The notes under the pieces: model-generated | Told to the model about the DNA's origin: nothing | The model's database searches: none | The model's input: only the letters and a program-made list of their open reading frames with translations | Assembly (NCBI GenBank): GCA_902729315.2 | Contig: LR746273.1 | Location: forward strand, 4,379,001 to 4,443,000 | Length of the DNA stretch: 64,000 bases | Source: Spirodela intermedia | Taxonomy: Eukaryota; Streptophyta; Magnoliopsida; Alismatales; Araceae | Direction: 5' to 3' | Shown: positions 25,701 to 37,429 of the stretch, one piece after another | Position numbering within the stretch: position 1 is the stretch's first letter | Layout of the letters: the number at the start of each line of letters is the position of its first letter | Made by a program: the position numbers and the translations under genes

Positions 25701-25887
25701 CCTCGTCCAGGTAGTCCATGAATCGCAGCCGCCCCGCCAGCTTCGGGTGGACCAGCCCGCCGCCGCTGGAGGCGATCAGGTGATCCGCCAGCGTCGTCTT
25801 CCCGTGGTCGACGTGCGCGAGGATGCAGATGTTCCTGATCTTCCTGCAGTCCCCCATCGCGCCGCCGCCCGCAAGTCCACCCTCCAT
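22783..25887 (-). CDS. EFL1: EFL1-type elongation-factor-like GTPase (60S ribosome maturation)
   Basis: A single exon encodes 1034 residues. In yeast and animals, EFL1 (Ria1) works with SBDS to remove eIF6 (Tif6) from cytoplasmic pre-60S subunits, using GTP. The EF-2-like GTPase motifs are clear: AHVDHGKT at 24-31, the switch-I RAITMKSS at 66-73, DSPGHMDF at 88-95 and NKID at 142-145. EF-2-like domains follow to the C-terminus (for example SPPLVSYRETIEG and the EF-G domain IV/V region). The insert after about residue 190, rich in Gly and acidic residues, separates EFL1 from EF-2. EF-2's diphthamide loop is not seen. A run of eight Gln lies in the late domain IV region. The start is the first ATG in frame (25887), and the Met at position 11 is an alternative. 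Its length fits plant homologues of about 1000 residues. Codon usage is strongly GC3-rich. Confidence 0.95.
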   Translation of the reverse strand: MEGGLAGGGAMGDCRKIRNICILAHVDHGKTTLADHLIASSGGGLVHPKLAGRLRFMDYLDEEQRRAITMKSSSIALQYQGYSVNLIDSPGHMDFCSEVSTAVRMSDGALVLVDAVEGVHIQTHAVLRQAWVEKLTPCLVLNKIDRLITELKFTPMEAYTRLQRIVHEVNGIMSAYRSEKYLSDVDSLLAGTGGGGGDLELVEDEGDDEDTFQPQKGNVAFACALDGWGFCIGRFAEIYAAKLGASAAALLRGLWGPRYYNTKRKMIVGKKGVDGAGKDPEPMFVQFVLKPLWQVYEAALGDGGDRGVLEKVIKSFNLSVLPRELQNRDPKLVLQAVMSRWLPLSEAVLSMVAKCMPDPASAQSLRISRLMPRREEPAAVTGGGGASEIISEAERVRSSVEACDSGDDAPCVAFVSKMFAVPFRMLPAGAAPADDAAGDSEECFLAFARIFSGVFRAGQRVLVLSSLYDPLKRESMEKHIQPAELHSLYLMMGQGLKPVAAASAGNVVAIRGLGRQILKSATLSSTVNCWPFSSLMFQVAPTLKVAIEPSDPADMAALARGLRLLDHADPFVEVTVSSRGEHVLAAAGEVHLERCIKDLKDRFAKVSLEVSPPLVSYRETIEGNAPSPLEALKVVLSGAGDGVVERTTPNGRCLVRVQVMKLPGSLTKVLDDGAAVLGPVLEGKERVAVTGAGGGEHRQSDDSAVEALKKRILDAVDSEVEAASEHLDGDKVERYQSSLLLLLRRMWALGPRHVGPNILLVPPSGAAADYKEGILIAGPPQVSERLGFLGGGGGSDSGAQYTAATGAENAGELLSLEAEGLKSIVVSGFQLATAAGPLCEEPMWGLAFLVEAFLFPGAAEQQQQQQQQDLYGQAMTAVKEACRAAVLRSKPRLVEGMYFCELSTTTEHLGPMYAVLSRRRARILKEEMQEGSPLFTVHAYVPVAESFGFADELRRWTSGAASALLVLSHWEALPEDPFFVPKTEEELEEFGDGASVLPNTARKLIDAVRRRKGLPVEEKVVRHATKQRTLARKV

Positions 25888-26710
25888 CCAGAGAATCCTA
25901 TCTCTTCCTTCCACCCGATCGAACCAGCCGAATCAACCCGCCGGCGGTAGAATTTGCAGGAAGTTGCGATCGACGAGTCACGCGCAAAGCATTTCCCCAC
26001 CGGAAGGGGGACAGAAGTAATCCCCAATCTCTTCCGCCGGAAAACACCCAAAACCTAGGGGGTGGAGAAGTCGATTACCGTGTCTCTTAGGGTTCCACCC
26101 CCGCCCTCTGGCTCTGAATCTGAGACGCCGACGAAGCTCCCCCTCCTCCTAGGCCGAAAGGAGAGCTCAGTTCCCCTCCGACACCTCCACGGCAGCGGCC
26201 GCGGCACGCCACCATGCTCCGCCGGAGGCTCTCAAGAAGTCGCCGGCGCAGCCAGGGAGACGACGGCTGCGGATAGCATCTTACACTCGGTAGATTCTGT
26301 TTAAGAAGGTAAGGGAGCGTGAAGGGAAGGGTTTGTTTGTTCTACTTCGACCCGATAGGTAATCCGGCATCCACATCCGACGGTGGGCCCGACCCAATAC
26401 ACGCTCTTTCGGAAAGCTTCTCTCTCCAATGGACTTGACTTGCTTCTGGGCCTAATTTTTTAAGGCCTGGGCACTCCCGGTCGGGCTTACACCTCGCCCG
26501 GCCCATTAACAGCCTCGCCTTGCCGAGAGAATCCAAGCTACCTCTGATAACACAGTCAATGATAATAACTGACGTTGACTCCGGCACGTCAAACGCACCG
26601 AGTCAAACCCCCGACGACCGTGGTGGCCGGAGGTAGATGTCAGTAGATGTTCTAGGCAGTGTTCACTGGATGGAAGAGGTGGGTTGACCCGCGGCAGAGG
26701 GTGGTGGGCC
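25888..26710 (-). promoter_or_regulatory. EFL1 promoter region with telo-box and site II motifs
   Basis: Reading toward EFL1, an exact telo-box AACCCTAA lies at 26094-26087, 200 bp before the ATG. TGGGCC/GGCCCA site II motifs lie at 26384-26389, 26447-26452, 26500-26505 and 26705-26710. The pairing of telo-boxes with site II elements is well known in promoters of plant ribosomal protein and ribosome biogenesis genes, which fits the product. The transcription start is not fixed. Confidence 0.55.
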
Positions 26711-27103
26711 CAACCCGTTTACCTGCCTGCTCCGGGCCTCTGTACAGGGGCAATATGATGAGCTGGAAATTGCAATTCACCCGTCACAAATGGAATTATT
26801 TTTCGTTTTTTTTTTCCCGGTCTCCTGCTCCTGTCTTCCTCTTCTGCGCAGCGCCGAGTGTACTGTGTTCTCCGACTACCACACCTGAAGGACGAACTTC
26901 TCAAGACACCCAGTCTGCAACAAGAACCGAAGAGGGTAGGTAGGTACGAAGTGATGATTGGAGAAAAATAAAAACGGGAAAAATAAAAATAAAATTAGGG
27001 TTCGAGAATAATTTACAGTAATAATAATAAAAGCTGATGTTTGAGGTATCAAACAAGAACCTGAAGTAGTAATAATTTACAGGTATTCATCGAGGGGATC
27101 CAA

Positions 27104-27139
<36 letters not shown>

Positions 27140-27554
27140 GAACGAGAAACAACGAGGGTAGGGATGATTGGAGAAGAAAAAAAAAGGGGGGAGAGAAAAG
27201 AGAGCCTGGTAATTCATAATCACGATAGTTGGAATGCATCGTAGGACCGGGCGTTCATTGAAGGGAACCAAAATAAATAACTAGTAGTAGTAATAATCAA
27301 GATACTAATATGAAACGAGGATGAAAACTCGGAGCAAATGGGGGGAAGAAAGAAATTAAGGCTCACCGAAGAAAGGCCACGTCGGGCTCGGCGGAAGCAG
27401 GCGCCCCACTGAAAAAAGAAACTGCTCCACTATTTCATCATCACTCCCTCAAGCTTTTTATTGCACAAAATGATCGCCTAGCTCTAATAGATTGAAACCC
27501 TTCCTCCACCGATGAAGATGATCTCCAGGGCTTTTTTTCTCAGCTCCGGTGAAC
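26711..27554. other. Region between the EFL1 promoter and the YODA-type gene 3' end
   Basis: No gene is visible. The part adjoining 27555 should be the 3' UTR of the MAPKKK gene. It holds an AAT-type microsatellite (listed separately) and scattered AT-rich stretches. Confidence 0.4.
27102..27137. repeat. (AAT)n microsatellite, about 36 bp
   Basis: Twelve or so tandem AAT units lie about 420 bp past the stop codon of the MAPKKK gene. Confidence 0.95.
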
Positions 27555-30500
27555 TCAGATACCCATCGCCTGACCAGGCCCCAGCAGCGGCGGCGGCAGC
27601 TTCGGCTTCACATGCTCTTGCAGGAGCTGCCTGGAGACCTGATCGGACAGGACGATCCGCCCAGAGGATCGCTCTTGCTGGTGCAGCCCCCAGTAGAGCT
27701 CCAGGCCGGGGTCGGCGCAGGTGGGCCAGTTGACATGAACGCCGGCGGGGACCTTCTGGGCCCTGGGGGCGCTGTCGGCGAGGAACCCGGGAGACCGCTG
27801 CGTGCCGCCAGTGAGCGGCGTGGAGGAACCTGATGTGGTCCGAGGGCTGGATATGGGGGAGGGGGACAGCCTCCCGCTGGCATGGTGGGTGGCGAAGGAA
27901 CCTGGGAGGGGGCTACCGATGGGAGACACCGGGCAGGACATGTTCCTCATCTGGCAGCCACTGCAAGCAAGATCGGAAGAACACTCGGATTAGATTTTTC
28001 TCTGCAGGAAACGGAAAGAGTGGAGGAAATCTGCAGCGAAATGAACTAAAATCGAGGAGAAACTAAAAGGGGAAGAACAAGTTCATAAGAGGTGGATCAA
28101 CAAGTTCACCCAGTAGATGTACTGAATCAATGAAGTGAGCAATGATCTCTGCATCGTATCTTCCCCATCTTGCCCAAGGCCTAGCTCACCATTTTTTCCG
28201 AAATTCTGACCAAAGTCAATGGATCCAGGGGACCCTTAAAAACATGAAATCACCTGGATGTGGAGCTGGTCTTCGTTGCCTTAAGTCGTTGGATTGCCAA
28301 CCCTTGCACATCCACGAAAGATAAATTCCTTCCTTGTCCACTACTCTGAATGCCATCATCAAACAAGAAATAAATACATAAGTAAATACATAAATGTGAT
28401 GAAATGGGGACGATAAATAATCAGAAAGCATGAATTTATTTCCGAATCGTAAAATCTGGAAAAAGAAAAGAAAAAAAAGAAGAAGAAGCAAGAGTATCCC
28501 CGTGGGTACACCTTGACAGGCAGGGGAGCTCAGATCTTTGGCACAATGTACGATATCAACTTTCAAAATGGAAATTATAGGAATTGAAATAGAAAAATGC
28601 TGACCACGGTACAATCAAATCCAAACATGGGATGTAGTTTAGGCATTCAGCCAAATGATAGATGCCTGAAGTAGAGGATAGATAACACGCTCATGGATGA
28701 CAAATTTGAGATAATTTACAAGAATGCGGCTTCCTCACAGCTCAGTACCAGTAAAATAATACCAAAAAAAATTTAGGAGGGGTTGTCGGCTTTTAAACCG
28801 ATAGCTATTGGAAATTAAAAGCAAATACGCGCATAATAATGCAGCATTAGCATTAACATGAACCCACCAGGGTAAAGTGGATGTAGAAAGGGAAAACATT
28901 ACCTTGGAACCCGCTGTGGAAGGAGCGCCTGCTGGAGGTTCCACTGTCTCGGACCCAGCGATAGGCCTTGAAATAGGAGCCGCGTTTCTCACAAAAGGAT
29001 GCCCTAGAAGCTGAACAGCGGTGGGACGGTTGGATGGTTCTCGCTGCAAGCACTGTCGTACGAAATCCTTCCCCTCGTCAGAGAGGTGATCGGGGATTGT
29101 TGGAAGCTCCTTGCTATTCCCGATTTTGAACATCGCCGCAATCTTCAGATAGGAGTAAACAAAATATCAGAAGAATGCAGATATGGAAACATGAAATGAA
29201 ACACACTGTAAGCTCATCCAATTTTATTTTATTTACTGATTCCTTATAAGAACACCTACGCATCTAATCTAGTGAAAGAAAATGGCATTAGTAACGAGTA
29301 GCCAACATGTTATTCAACAATATCTGACCCATCTCACCAGTTCGTATCAGGCACGTATACAAGTTCCAGAATACGAAGCTGTAGTTTTACACTTCAAATT
29401 ATTCTTTTTTATTACCATGAGATTTTATGTATTCCTTAAAACTTCATCTCCTTCAGAAAAACACCACTGCCGTAACAAAAGAAAAGATAAACCACTTAAA
29501 AATGGCAACCAGCCAAGGGAAAGGATCTATTTCCCCCCCTGCTGCAAACTAAATCATCCCAAAGTTCAAACTTCCCAACTTTGGGAGTGATATGAAGCTG
29601 AGTAAGCTCCTATTAATCCCTGAAGCCAACTTATTCATTCCTAATCCACTTGCGACATACTACCTTTGTTCAGGACCCCGGGTTTTTTCTAATGAGATCA
29701 TTTTAAATGTACACCCGTCAAGATAACAATATCTGGGTTGATGCCCTTCATAAATAATATTCTAAGCAAAAAAGAAAAAAAGACAAAATAATGTGGCCTC
29801 CAACTAGAAGATGAACTAATAAATGTCTATCTTTCTAAAATGGTTGACAAACTTACACACTCATAAAAACACCAATTTCCCATTATCACCATGAAAACAA
29901 CACATATAAGACCATAGAGATTTGAGAGCTCGAAACCAGGCACCAGATTCAACAACTACTATGGCTGCTAAGGACCATTCTTATTCATTTGCATGTGCTT
30001 CACATATCAAAGCATTAGCCGCGGTGTTAATTCTTAATAACCAAAAGCTCGGATTAGGCATTATTTGGTCTCACTTTAACATAACTCATGCATAATTTTG
30101 ATACGTTATCCTGGCAGTGCAATGGGGACCATAATTCATTGAAAACTATACCAAAAAAATATGACGTTATTTTTTCTTGTATGTTTAGTATGCCTACCGC
30201 ACTTATTTTAACCCCAAAGAGGCCTCATCCAGATGTATGATCCTCAAGAAACAATGCACATGCAGTGTCAGGTAGGCATATTCTTCTCCTGACTTCATAC
30301 TGGAAGCATGGTACTTTATACTTGGATATTGACGTCCTTAATTCCAATGACATTTGAATTCATGAACCTAACCGGCACATTTTTCAACTTCATGAACCCT
30401 CTATTTATTATGATCACATCTACTGCACGTTTGATACACTACATAGCTGTTTTTAGTTTTAAAACTTAGCAAAGTAGACATTAAATATAAGCATAGTCTG

Positions 30501-33500
30501 AGATGACGTAAACTGGCGAATAGAGTCCTGAAAACATGACCTGAACCCAGATTTACTGGGTCCTGGCCCACGACAAGATACTATTTCACAGGTTAAACAA
30601 GGATACCAAGCTACTTCCTAACTGACATGTTCATTAATATACAGTCAGTATCACAAAAGAAAAAAGAAACGAAAAAGATATAGCAGCTTGGAATGGACAG
30701 ACGTGAAAATGAATATATTTATTTTAAAACGAAAGCACTCAATACTGCTTAACACATAGTACAGCAAATGACTTCTCATGATGAAGGTATCGGCCTTGTT
30801 CGGCAAGATGTGCTATGCTTCATAGAAAAAGGGAAAAACTCACAGGTAACACTGGTGAGAAGATGCGTACATTAACATTGAGAATCATTTCTTATTCTCA
30901 GATTGGTGTTACTATCTTGATATAATGGCTGCGAGGATTTTAATATAGAAAGAATAAAAGCTAACTTCAGTTGCATAACATTTTTTCCAGATTATCTAGA
31001 CAACCAAAGAAAAATGAAAATAATAAAAACCAAGAGTTCAATGCAGAAATAACAAACCCCTTCATACTGGCTCCAAGGTGGCTTTGATGTAGCCATCTCC
31101 AGGACAGTACATCCGAGACTCCATATATCAACAGCAAGATTGCACCCATTTGAATTTTTAATTACCTGAATGAAATGTGCAATTGAGAAATAATACCAAG
31201 AACATTTGTGCTAGAATTAAGTAGAAATAGTAGTGAATAGAGAACCTCTGGTGCCATCCAATAAGGGCTTCCTTTGAATGACAAGGGACATGACTGTCCA
31301 GTAATCTACAAAAGAAGTTGGATACGAGGAAAGTCGTAAGCTTTGAAATAAAATAACCAACAACAAGGAGACAAGGATTTTGACAATGGACAGCTGGAAT
31401 TCCATCACAAACTTAGTGTGTGTGTGTGTAGAGAGACTGAAAAAGAGAAAAATGCAAGCCCGTCCACATAGTACAGGATGGCAGAAGCTGCTAACCAATA
31501 TGAACTGCAAAACTAGAGTTGGAAATCATCCCCTGGGAAATTTAGTTTTGCATTCTATCAAATCAAGGGGAGATCACTCAAAAGTCTAAGATGATAGCCT
31601 CATTTCACTGTGATGTACTCTGGAAGCATGCTATCAAATCTCCTATTTTACTGCTGAATGGAAATCAGTTACCCCTCTCAAAACCACAGAACATGCGAGT
31701 ATCTGTGTCATATTCTGCATACCAGAAGAAAATTGCTAAGTATTTGCTAAGTGAAAATGTTCTGTACCGCAACAGAAGTCTACTGATGATCACAAATTTT
31801 GTAGGAGCTGCCCAGAGTCCTGTTCCCAAGCAACAGGCGTCACATAAGCTTCTCCAAACAAGTGCTCACCTTGGTTGTAGACAGGTGATTCAGACAAGAT
31901 GCCCTAGGTGCTACGATGATAAGGATACAATGAAGCACACTTATCAGCATCAGCAAGTTGGTAGGATAATCTGATCCTATCTCCTTTCATTTACCAGTCG
32001 TAAAAGAAATAAGGAATGAGGAGGCAGGCGTAGCCAATTTCATCAGGAGGCACAGAAGGAATAAGGAATGCAAGTAGGTTCCAGTTGGTCTTGAAGAAGA
32101 TTTGAAAAGTAGGAACTAAGGCTAATTTCTAAAAATTACAGAATGAAAGAAATGGCAACTTCGGGCAAAGGGCTGCACGTCATAAATTCATGGTCGTCAA
32201 ACTCTATATAGAATGTGACTAATAGAGAACATGTATGTACGTTCTCTAGGTGTTCGGAGGCTATGCATGTTGGCAGAAAGAAAGTTGGACAACTGTGACA
32301 GAGAGAAAGTAGATAATCCGTGTCAACTCAGTCAATTTACAGCTGGTTCTTCTTTCTTTTTCCCCTAATTTCGAGGAAGATAGAGAATAGCACCCTCCCG
32401 AAATTCCGAACCCAATCAACTTATTCTGAGAACCAATATAGCTCATACTTCAAAACATTCTTAACTAGCACAACAGCGCTCAGCTCCAAAGGAAAGGGAA
32501 CCAAAGTATACCCCAAAGGATTCCCCTATTTGTTACATGAGGTTGCTTCTCGTTCTCCAAATCTTCATTACTTGAAAATGAATACCAAAAGGAAAATAAC
32601 AATCCAAATGGAATTATAACGAGAGAAGGTAAAAAAAGAAAGTCATCCCTGTGAAATTTAAGCAAAATCAACAACTTTAAGAAAGTTACTACAAATGTGA
32701 TTCCCACATCATGGCAATAGGTATTATAGTATAGATGAAAGTAATAATGCATGGACCAACTGACAACTTACATGTTTTGCCATCCCAAAATCTGCAAGCT
32801 TTATGCGTCCTTTAGGATCCACAAGAATATTGGCACCCTTTATGTCTCTGAACAAAACATAGAGGTCAGCCAAGAACAATGATTCTAGAAGTTGAAGATA
32901 GAGCAAGAGATTATCAAGAAAGAGATAAATGCTGTTATGACGCACGCAATCAATTACACACATTTGAGCTGAGTTATCCAGAAAAACTAAAATGTTAGGC
33001 ACACCTGTGAACAGTGTTCTTGGCGTGCAGATATGCGAGACCAGAAAGGATTTGCCGAGTATAGCTGCGAATTGCCAGCTCACCAAATCGCCCATATTCT
33101 TGGAGAAGTTTGTGGATGGATCCACCAGAAACATACTCCAAATAGATGTATAATTTATCATCTAACTGTTCAAGAAATAAATTCAACCAGATTAACGATA
33201 GAGTAGGTAGCGAAAATTAACTGAATGTCATTCTTTGTCTCATTAAACCAGATTAATTATGTCAATACGGCGGCAAACAACTAAATTATCAAAGAAATGA
33301 CATCCTATTAAATACAACGATAAACAACTAAATCATTACAGAAAATTCTTAAAAAATTGATTAAAAAAAATTCATTTTCAATAAACTATTTTACAGTATT
33401 TTCAGGTCATTAAAATTAAGAAAGCAAAGAATAATGACGACGCTTCAACGATTATTTATCTCTAGAATATCACAAAAGGCAATGACCGATGTATTTTTTC

Positions 33501-36500
33501 ATCTAAGCATCATTTTCATCTGAAAATAATAGAATCATCTAGATTTTTTACTCATAATCATGATGCATGTAGAAACCCTGCCAGACAATCGTAACATAAA
33601 CTCAAAAAGTTAGCAGCAGATGCAAAGGTCCATCTAGATGGTTGGCATCTGACGCCCTTGTTTTACCACTCACACATACGCGCTTGTCTCATAATAACAA
33701 TGATGGTGCACCCGAAACATCATTTTGGATACAGAAGACAGAATCGGATTCTCCTCAACCCCTACCTCTTTTGCTCACACCCCATGAGTACGGGCATCCC
33801 CAATACCACAGGCATGCTACAGCCTACATACAGAAAGCAAACCTGACCCAGCAACACATGAAAAATGGATTCGACTCACCATAACAGAATGAGTATACAG
33901 GCAGTATCATTTTGAATCGAGGAAACAGGAATAGATGTCCATGGCTCGGAAGCATTGTGATTCCCTTTACAAAAGAAGTACCTTTTATAGCATTAAACTG
34001 AAGGGGTAACATGGACACCAAACATTCATACAGCAACACAGAAATACTCTCAACACACTATGATAGTGTTAGCAGCCCAGCAACATCCTTTTTGGATCCA
34101 GTGGACAGAATCACGCCTATACAATGGAAGTAATAAGAGCCTAAAGCGTCAGAGATACCATGGACATTCTAGGACAAAACATCATTAACCAATCCGATTT
34201 GGGCGCAGTGGGGTGAAGGATCCTATCTCCCTATGAACTGAGGGCAAAACCAGAACTGACCAAATTAAGAATCAGGAAGAGCTTCAGTTTTAATATTACT
34301 GCACCCTGCCGCAAAAGAGAACAAAGTTTATAAAAGGAGAGGATTGATAACTCCCGCGCACAAGACATAGCCAGTCCAAAAAGAAAAGAAGATTACTATG
34401 GGTTAAAAGCCCAACACAACCAGACATGTAAAAATGTAAAGCGTAAGATATAACCAACATTAATTTTGGTGGGAAACTAGAAGGCTCCACCAGGAGTCAT
34501 GGTACAAGCAAACACCTCTAAACAGCCACACGCTGCTTTCATGTGCAATCACACAGCCTCCATAATCAAAGCTAAGACTAAGACAATTGTGCTATAGAAG
34601 CAGTCAAGATATGCCCACACTAAGATAATATGGAAACATATTTGATACTTTTTGGTTTTTTTATTTCGAATGGAGAATCAATAAGATGTGCCAATATTTC
34701 ATGTTCAAAATAACAAGGAAGACAAAAAACGATAAGCGTAAGAACCGATCTGGTTAATCAAAACGAATTCTGACATAACCTCAATCAACAACAAAGGCAA
34801 CTACATAAAATAAATAGTATTCTATAAAAGACAATGAGCATAGAAGAAAATTAAGTTAAAAAGGTAATAGATGACTTTAGGATTTCAAGTTTAATAGAAG
34901 TATCAATTAGATAAATCAACAAGATCATGATACCATGTCAGATCCATGATACCGCACAATGTTTGGATGCCTCAAGCGACTTAAGAGGGCAATTTCCTAC
35001 ATGAAAATATGCGCATGAAATTAGATACAGTTTCAAAGAAAGAAGTATAGCAGTTAATCATAAAACGCATATATAACACAATAACTTATGTCGTAAACTG
35101 ATAATTTTTTACCTGCCCCAACTGTTTTGCACTTTCCTTTGACTTTGCATCGTCTGAAAAAAGTGTCACTTCCTTTATTGCACGCATTTCACCACTGTCA
35201 CTAAAGTCAGAAAAATTATGTAAGATTCCTATTGAGCCAAACATTATTGGAATTTAGAGAAGGATGCTAGATTACAGTACCAATTAGCATGGGAAAGCAG
35301 AAAGAATCCCTAGGTTCCACTTAAGACAAAAGATGTAGCGAAAATAGTGGTCGAATATCATCAGGTTTTCAAGGCTAGAAGTAACATATCCTATCTAAAA
35401 AGAATATGCCAAAAATACCCTTTCAAAAACGAGATATTATCTCCATTCAACTGCCTTGCGGCATTACGTAGAATCACACTTCTGTGTCATCTATCTTACA
35501 AACAATCCACTTCTTTGAAACATCCTGAAGAAATAGTGGGACGTACTTCCAGATAGTCAAGTACCCCTTAACCCATACACACCTCCCAGAAAGAAACTCC
35601 CACTACATCCTGCCACTAAAATTCAGAAAATATTTAGATCTTGTACGTCTTGCATTCCTTCAAATTATCGCTCTTGATAAATGCTAACGACAGACAACAG
35701 AAGAATGCATCAAGAAGAAATGAATGGAATAAATTGGACCCAGTTCTTCAGCAGGCCCACAGTCAGAAATCCAACAACCATAAATGTCATTGGTCTGATG
35801 TACGCCATTTAGAATAGAAAATGACACTTTTATATAGAGAAAAACATACATGGTCAGAAGTAAGGCAATTCACAGGTAGTGGGAAACACTAGTGTAAAAA
35901 ATAAGAACCTACCCCAATGAATTTTGAGCATCTATGAGATGCTAACAGAAATTATCAGAACAGACAAGGCATAATTATCAGAGAATCTATGAGTAGCCTT
36001 AGCTCAAACTTCTTTAACAGCAACGAAATATCACCATAGAACAAACCGACTAGGTCTAAGAATGAGGTAGGCATACCTGTTAAAACCAATATACACGTGC
36101 CCAAATGTGCCCCTTCCGATTAACTTTCCCTTCTTCCAGTGTAAACCAGGGCTTGCGGGATTATCTGATCTTCCAGGGCTTCGAGGATATGGAGAAGGAT
36201 TATTGGACCCAGAACAAGATGAGGGAAAATGAGAGGCATTAGGATTAGCCATTGGGGGTAGAGGAAGGCGATGTCTCTGTTTAGGTGACTCAGGTGCGGT
36301 CCCACAAGCACATGGATGTAATGGAGAAACAGCACCACTATGAATTCTAGAGCTGGGCCCAGGACTTGTCATTCTAGGACTGGGTATTGGGGAGCATTCA
36401 GTGCTGCCCCTGCTGTGCAACCAAAACAACTGGCCCGACATATCTCCTCCCATGGAATTGTGTCCAGATGTCTGACCAGATCCTGGACTAGAGCACTGAC

Positions 36501-37429
36501 CAGATCCAAGGAGATTAACATCATGGTACGGCTTTGCTCCCAAAAAAGCAGAAGTTGGAATCTGCTCTGGACAGACCACTCTCTTAGGACTTCTAGTAGG
36601 GCTTGACATTGAACTGTCAGGTGCACTTGCAAAGGCACCATGACGGGCAGTCTGTACATAAGCCTGATTCGCTAAAAGTCCATGCTTGGGTGATGTAGAT
36701 GCAGTTCGAATGTTGAAAAGAATACTCGCTGGCTTTGCAGTTTCTCTTGCATTCTTCGGGGAAAATTTTGTCGATTGACCCTTACAGGCCACACTTCAAC
36801 AAGAAACATCCAAATTATTCTATAAGAAGAATATAGAGGAAAATGATCGACATCAATGAGCAAAAGTGCACCAAAACATACCTTAAAAGGTTATCGACGA
36901 CCATTCCGCCACCATTTTCAAAATCATTCCCCACAGGGCTCTGAAGCCGAGAATCTGGAGTATCCTCACTCTCAATGGAGCAATTACTCGAAACAGAAGC
37001 GGTAGCCAAATCTGCCTCATTATCTATTGCATCTGGCCTGCTTAAGATATGATGCGGAGTTGGAAGAGGCAAGTGTAGAGGAGGTTTGCCACGCTTCTGC
37101 AGAATTGGACTTGGTACATGTGTAGCAGATTGGCACATAATGTCTGAGGCTGGCACCCGTGGAAGTGGAAGAGGATGAGCATGTGCTCTATCAGCAAAAC
37201 TTTGACATCGAGAAACCTGAGTAGAGGGTGATGGTGATCTAGACCCTACTGTTGATCGAGCACCCTTTACTGAAACTGTGTCACTGCATCGCCTTAAGGA
37301 CCCTCCTAATCTTGTGTTCCCCTTTTGTACTGTTGGATTGATGAATCTATGTATGGTGTCAATGAAGTTCTCCTTGCTAGTCTTCTTCTTTACATCCTTG
37401 GAAGATGACTTTCCCCACCATGATGGCAT
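27555..37429 (-). CDS. YDA: YODA-type MAP kinase kinase kinase (MEKK class), 11 coding exons
   Basis: Exons in transcript order are 37429-36882, 36793-36077, 35200-35113, 34996-34934, 33165-33005, 32847-32772, 31305-31246, 31165-31058, 29142-28903, 28345-28254 and 27960-27555. Together they give 2559 nt, 852 residues. All phases match. The N-terminus begins [20 protein letters not shown], followed by [20 protein letters not shown] and a long Ser/Pro-rich regulatory part with [20 protein letters not shown] and [19 protein letters not shown]. The kinase domain starts at about 400 with GRGTFGHVY. Lys431, HRD with Asp527, DFG with Asp545, and GSPYWMAPE at 563-571 are intact. The tail keeps [11 protein letters not shown] and [18 protein letters not shown]. 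These blocks are those of YODA/MAPKKK4, which acts above MKK4/5 and MPK3/6 in stomatal and embryo patterning and in immunity. It could also be a close paralogue of YDA. Large introns (up to 1.9 kb) contrast with the intronless EFL1 next to it. Confidence 0.94.
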
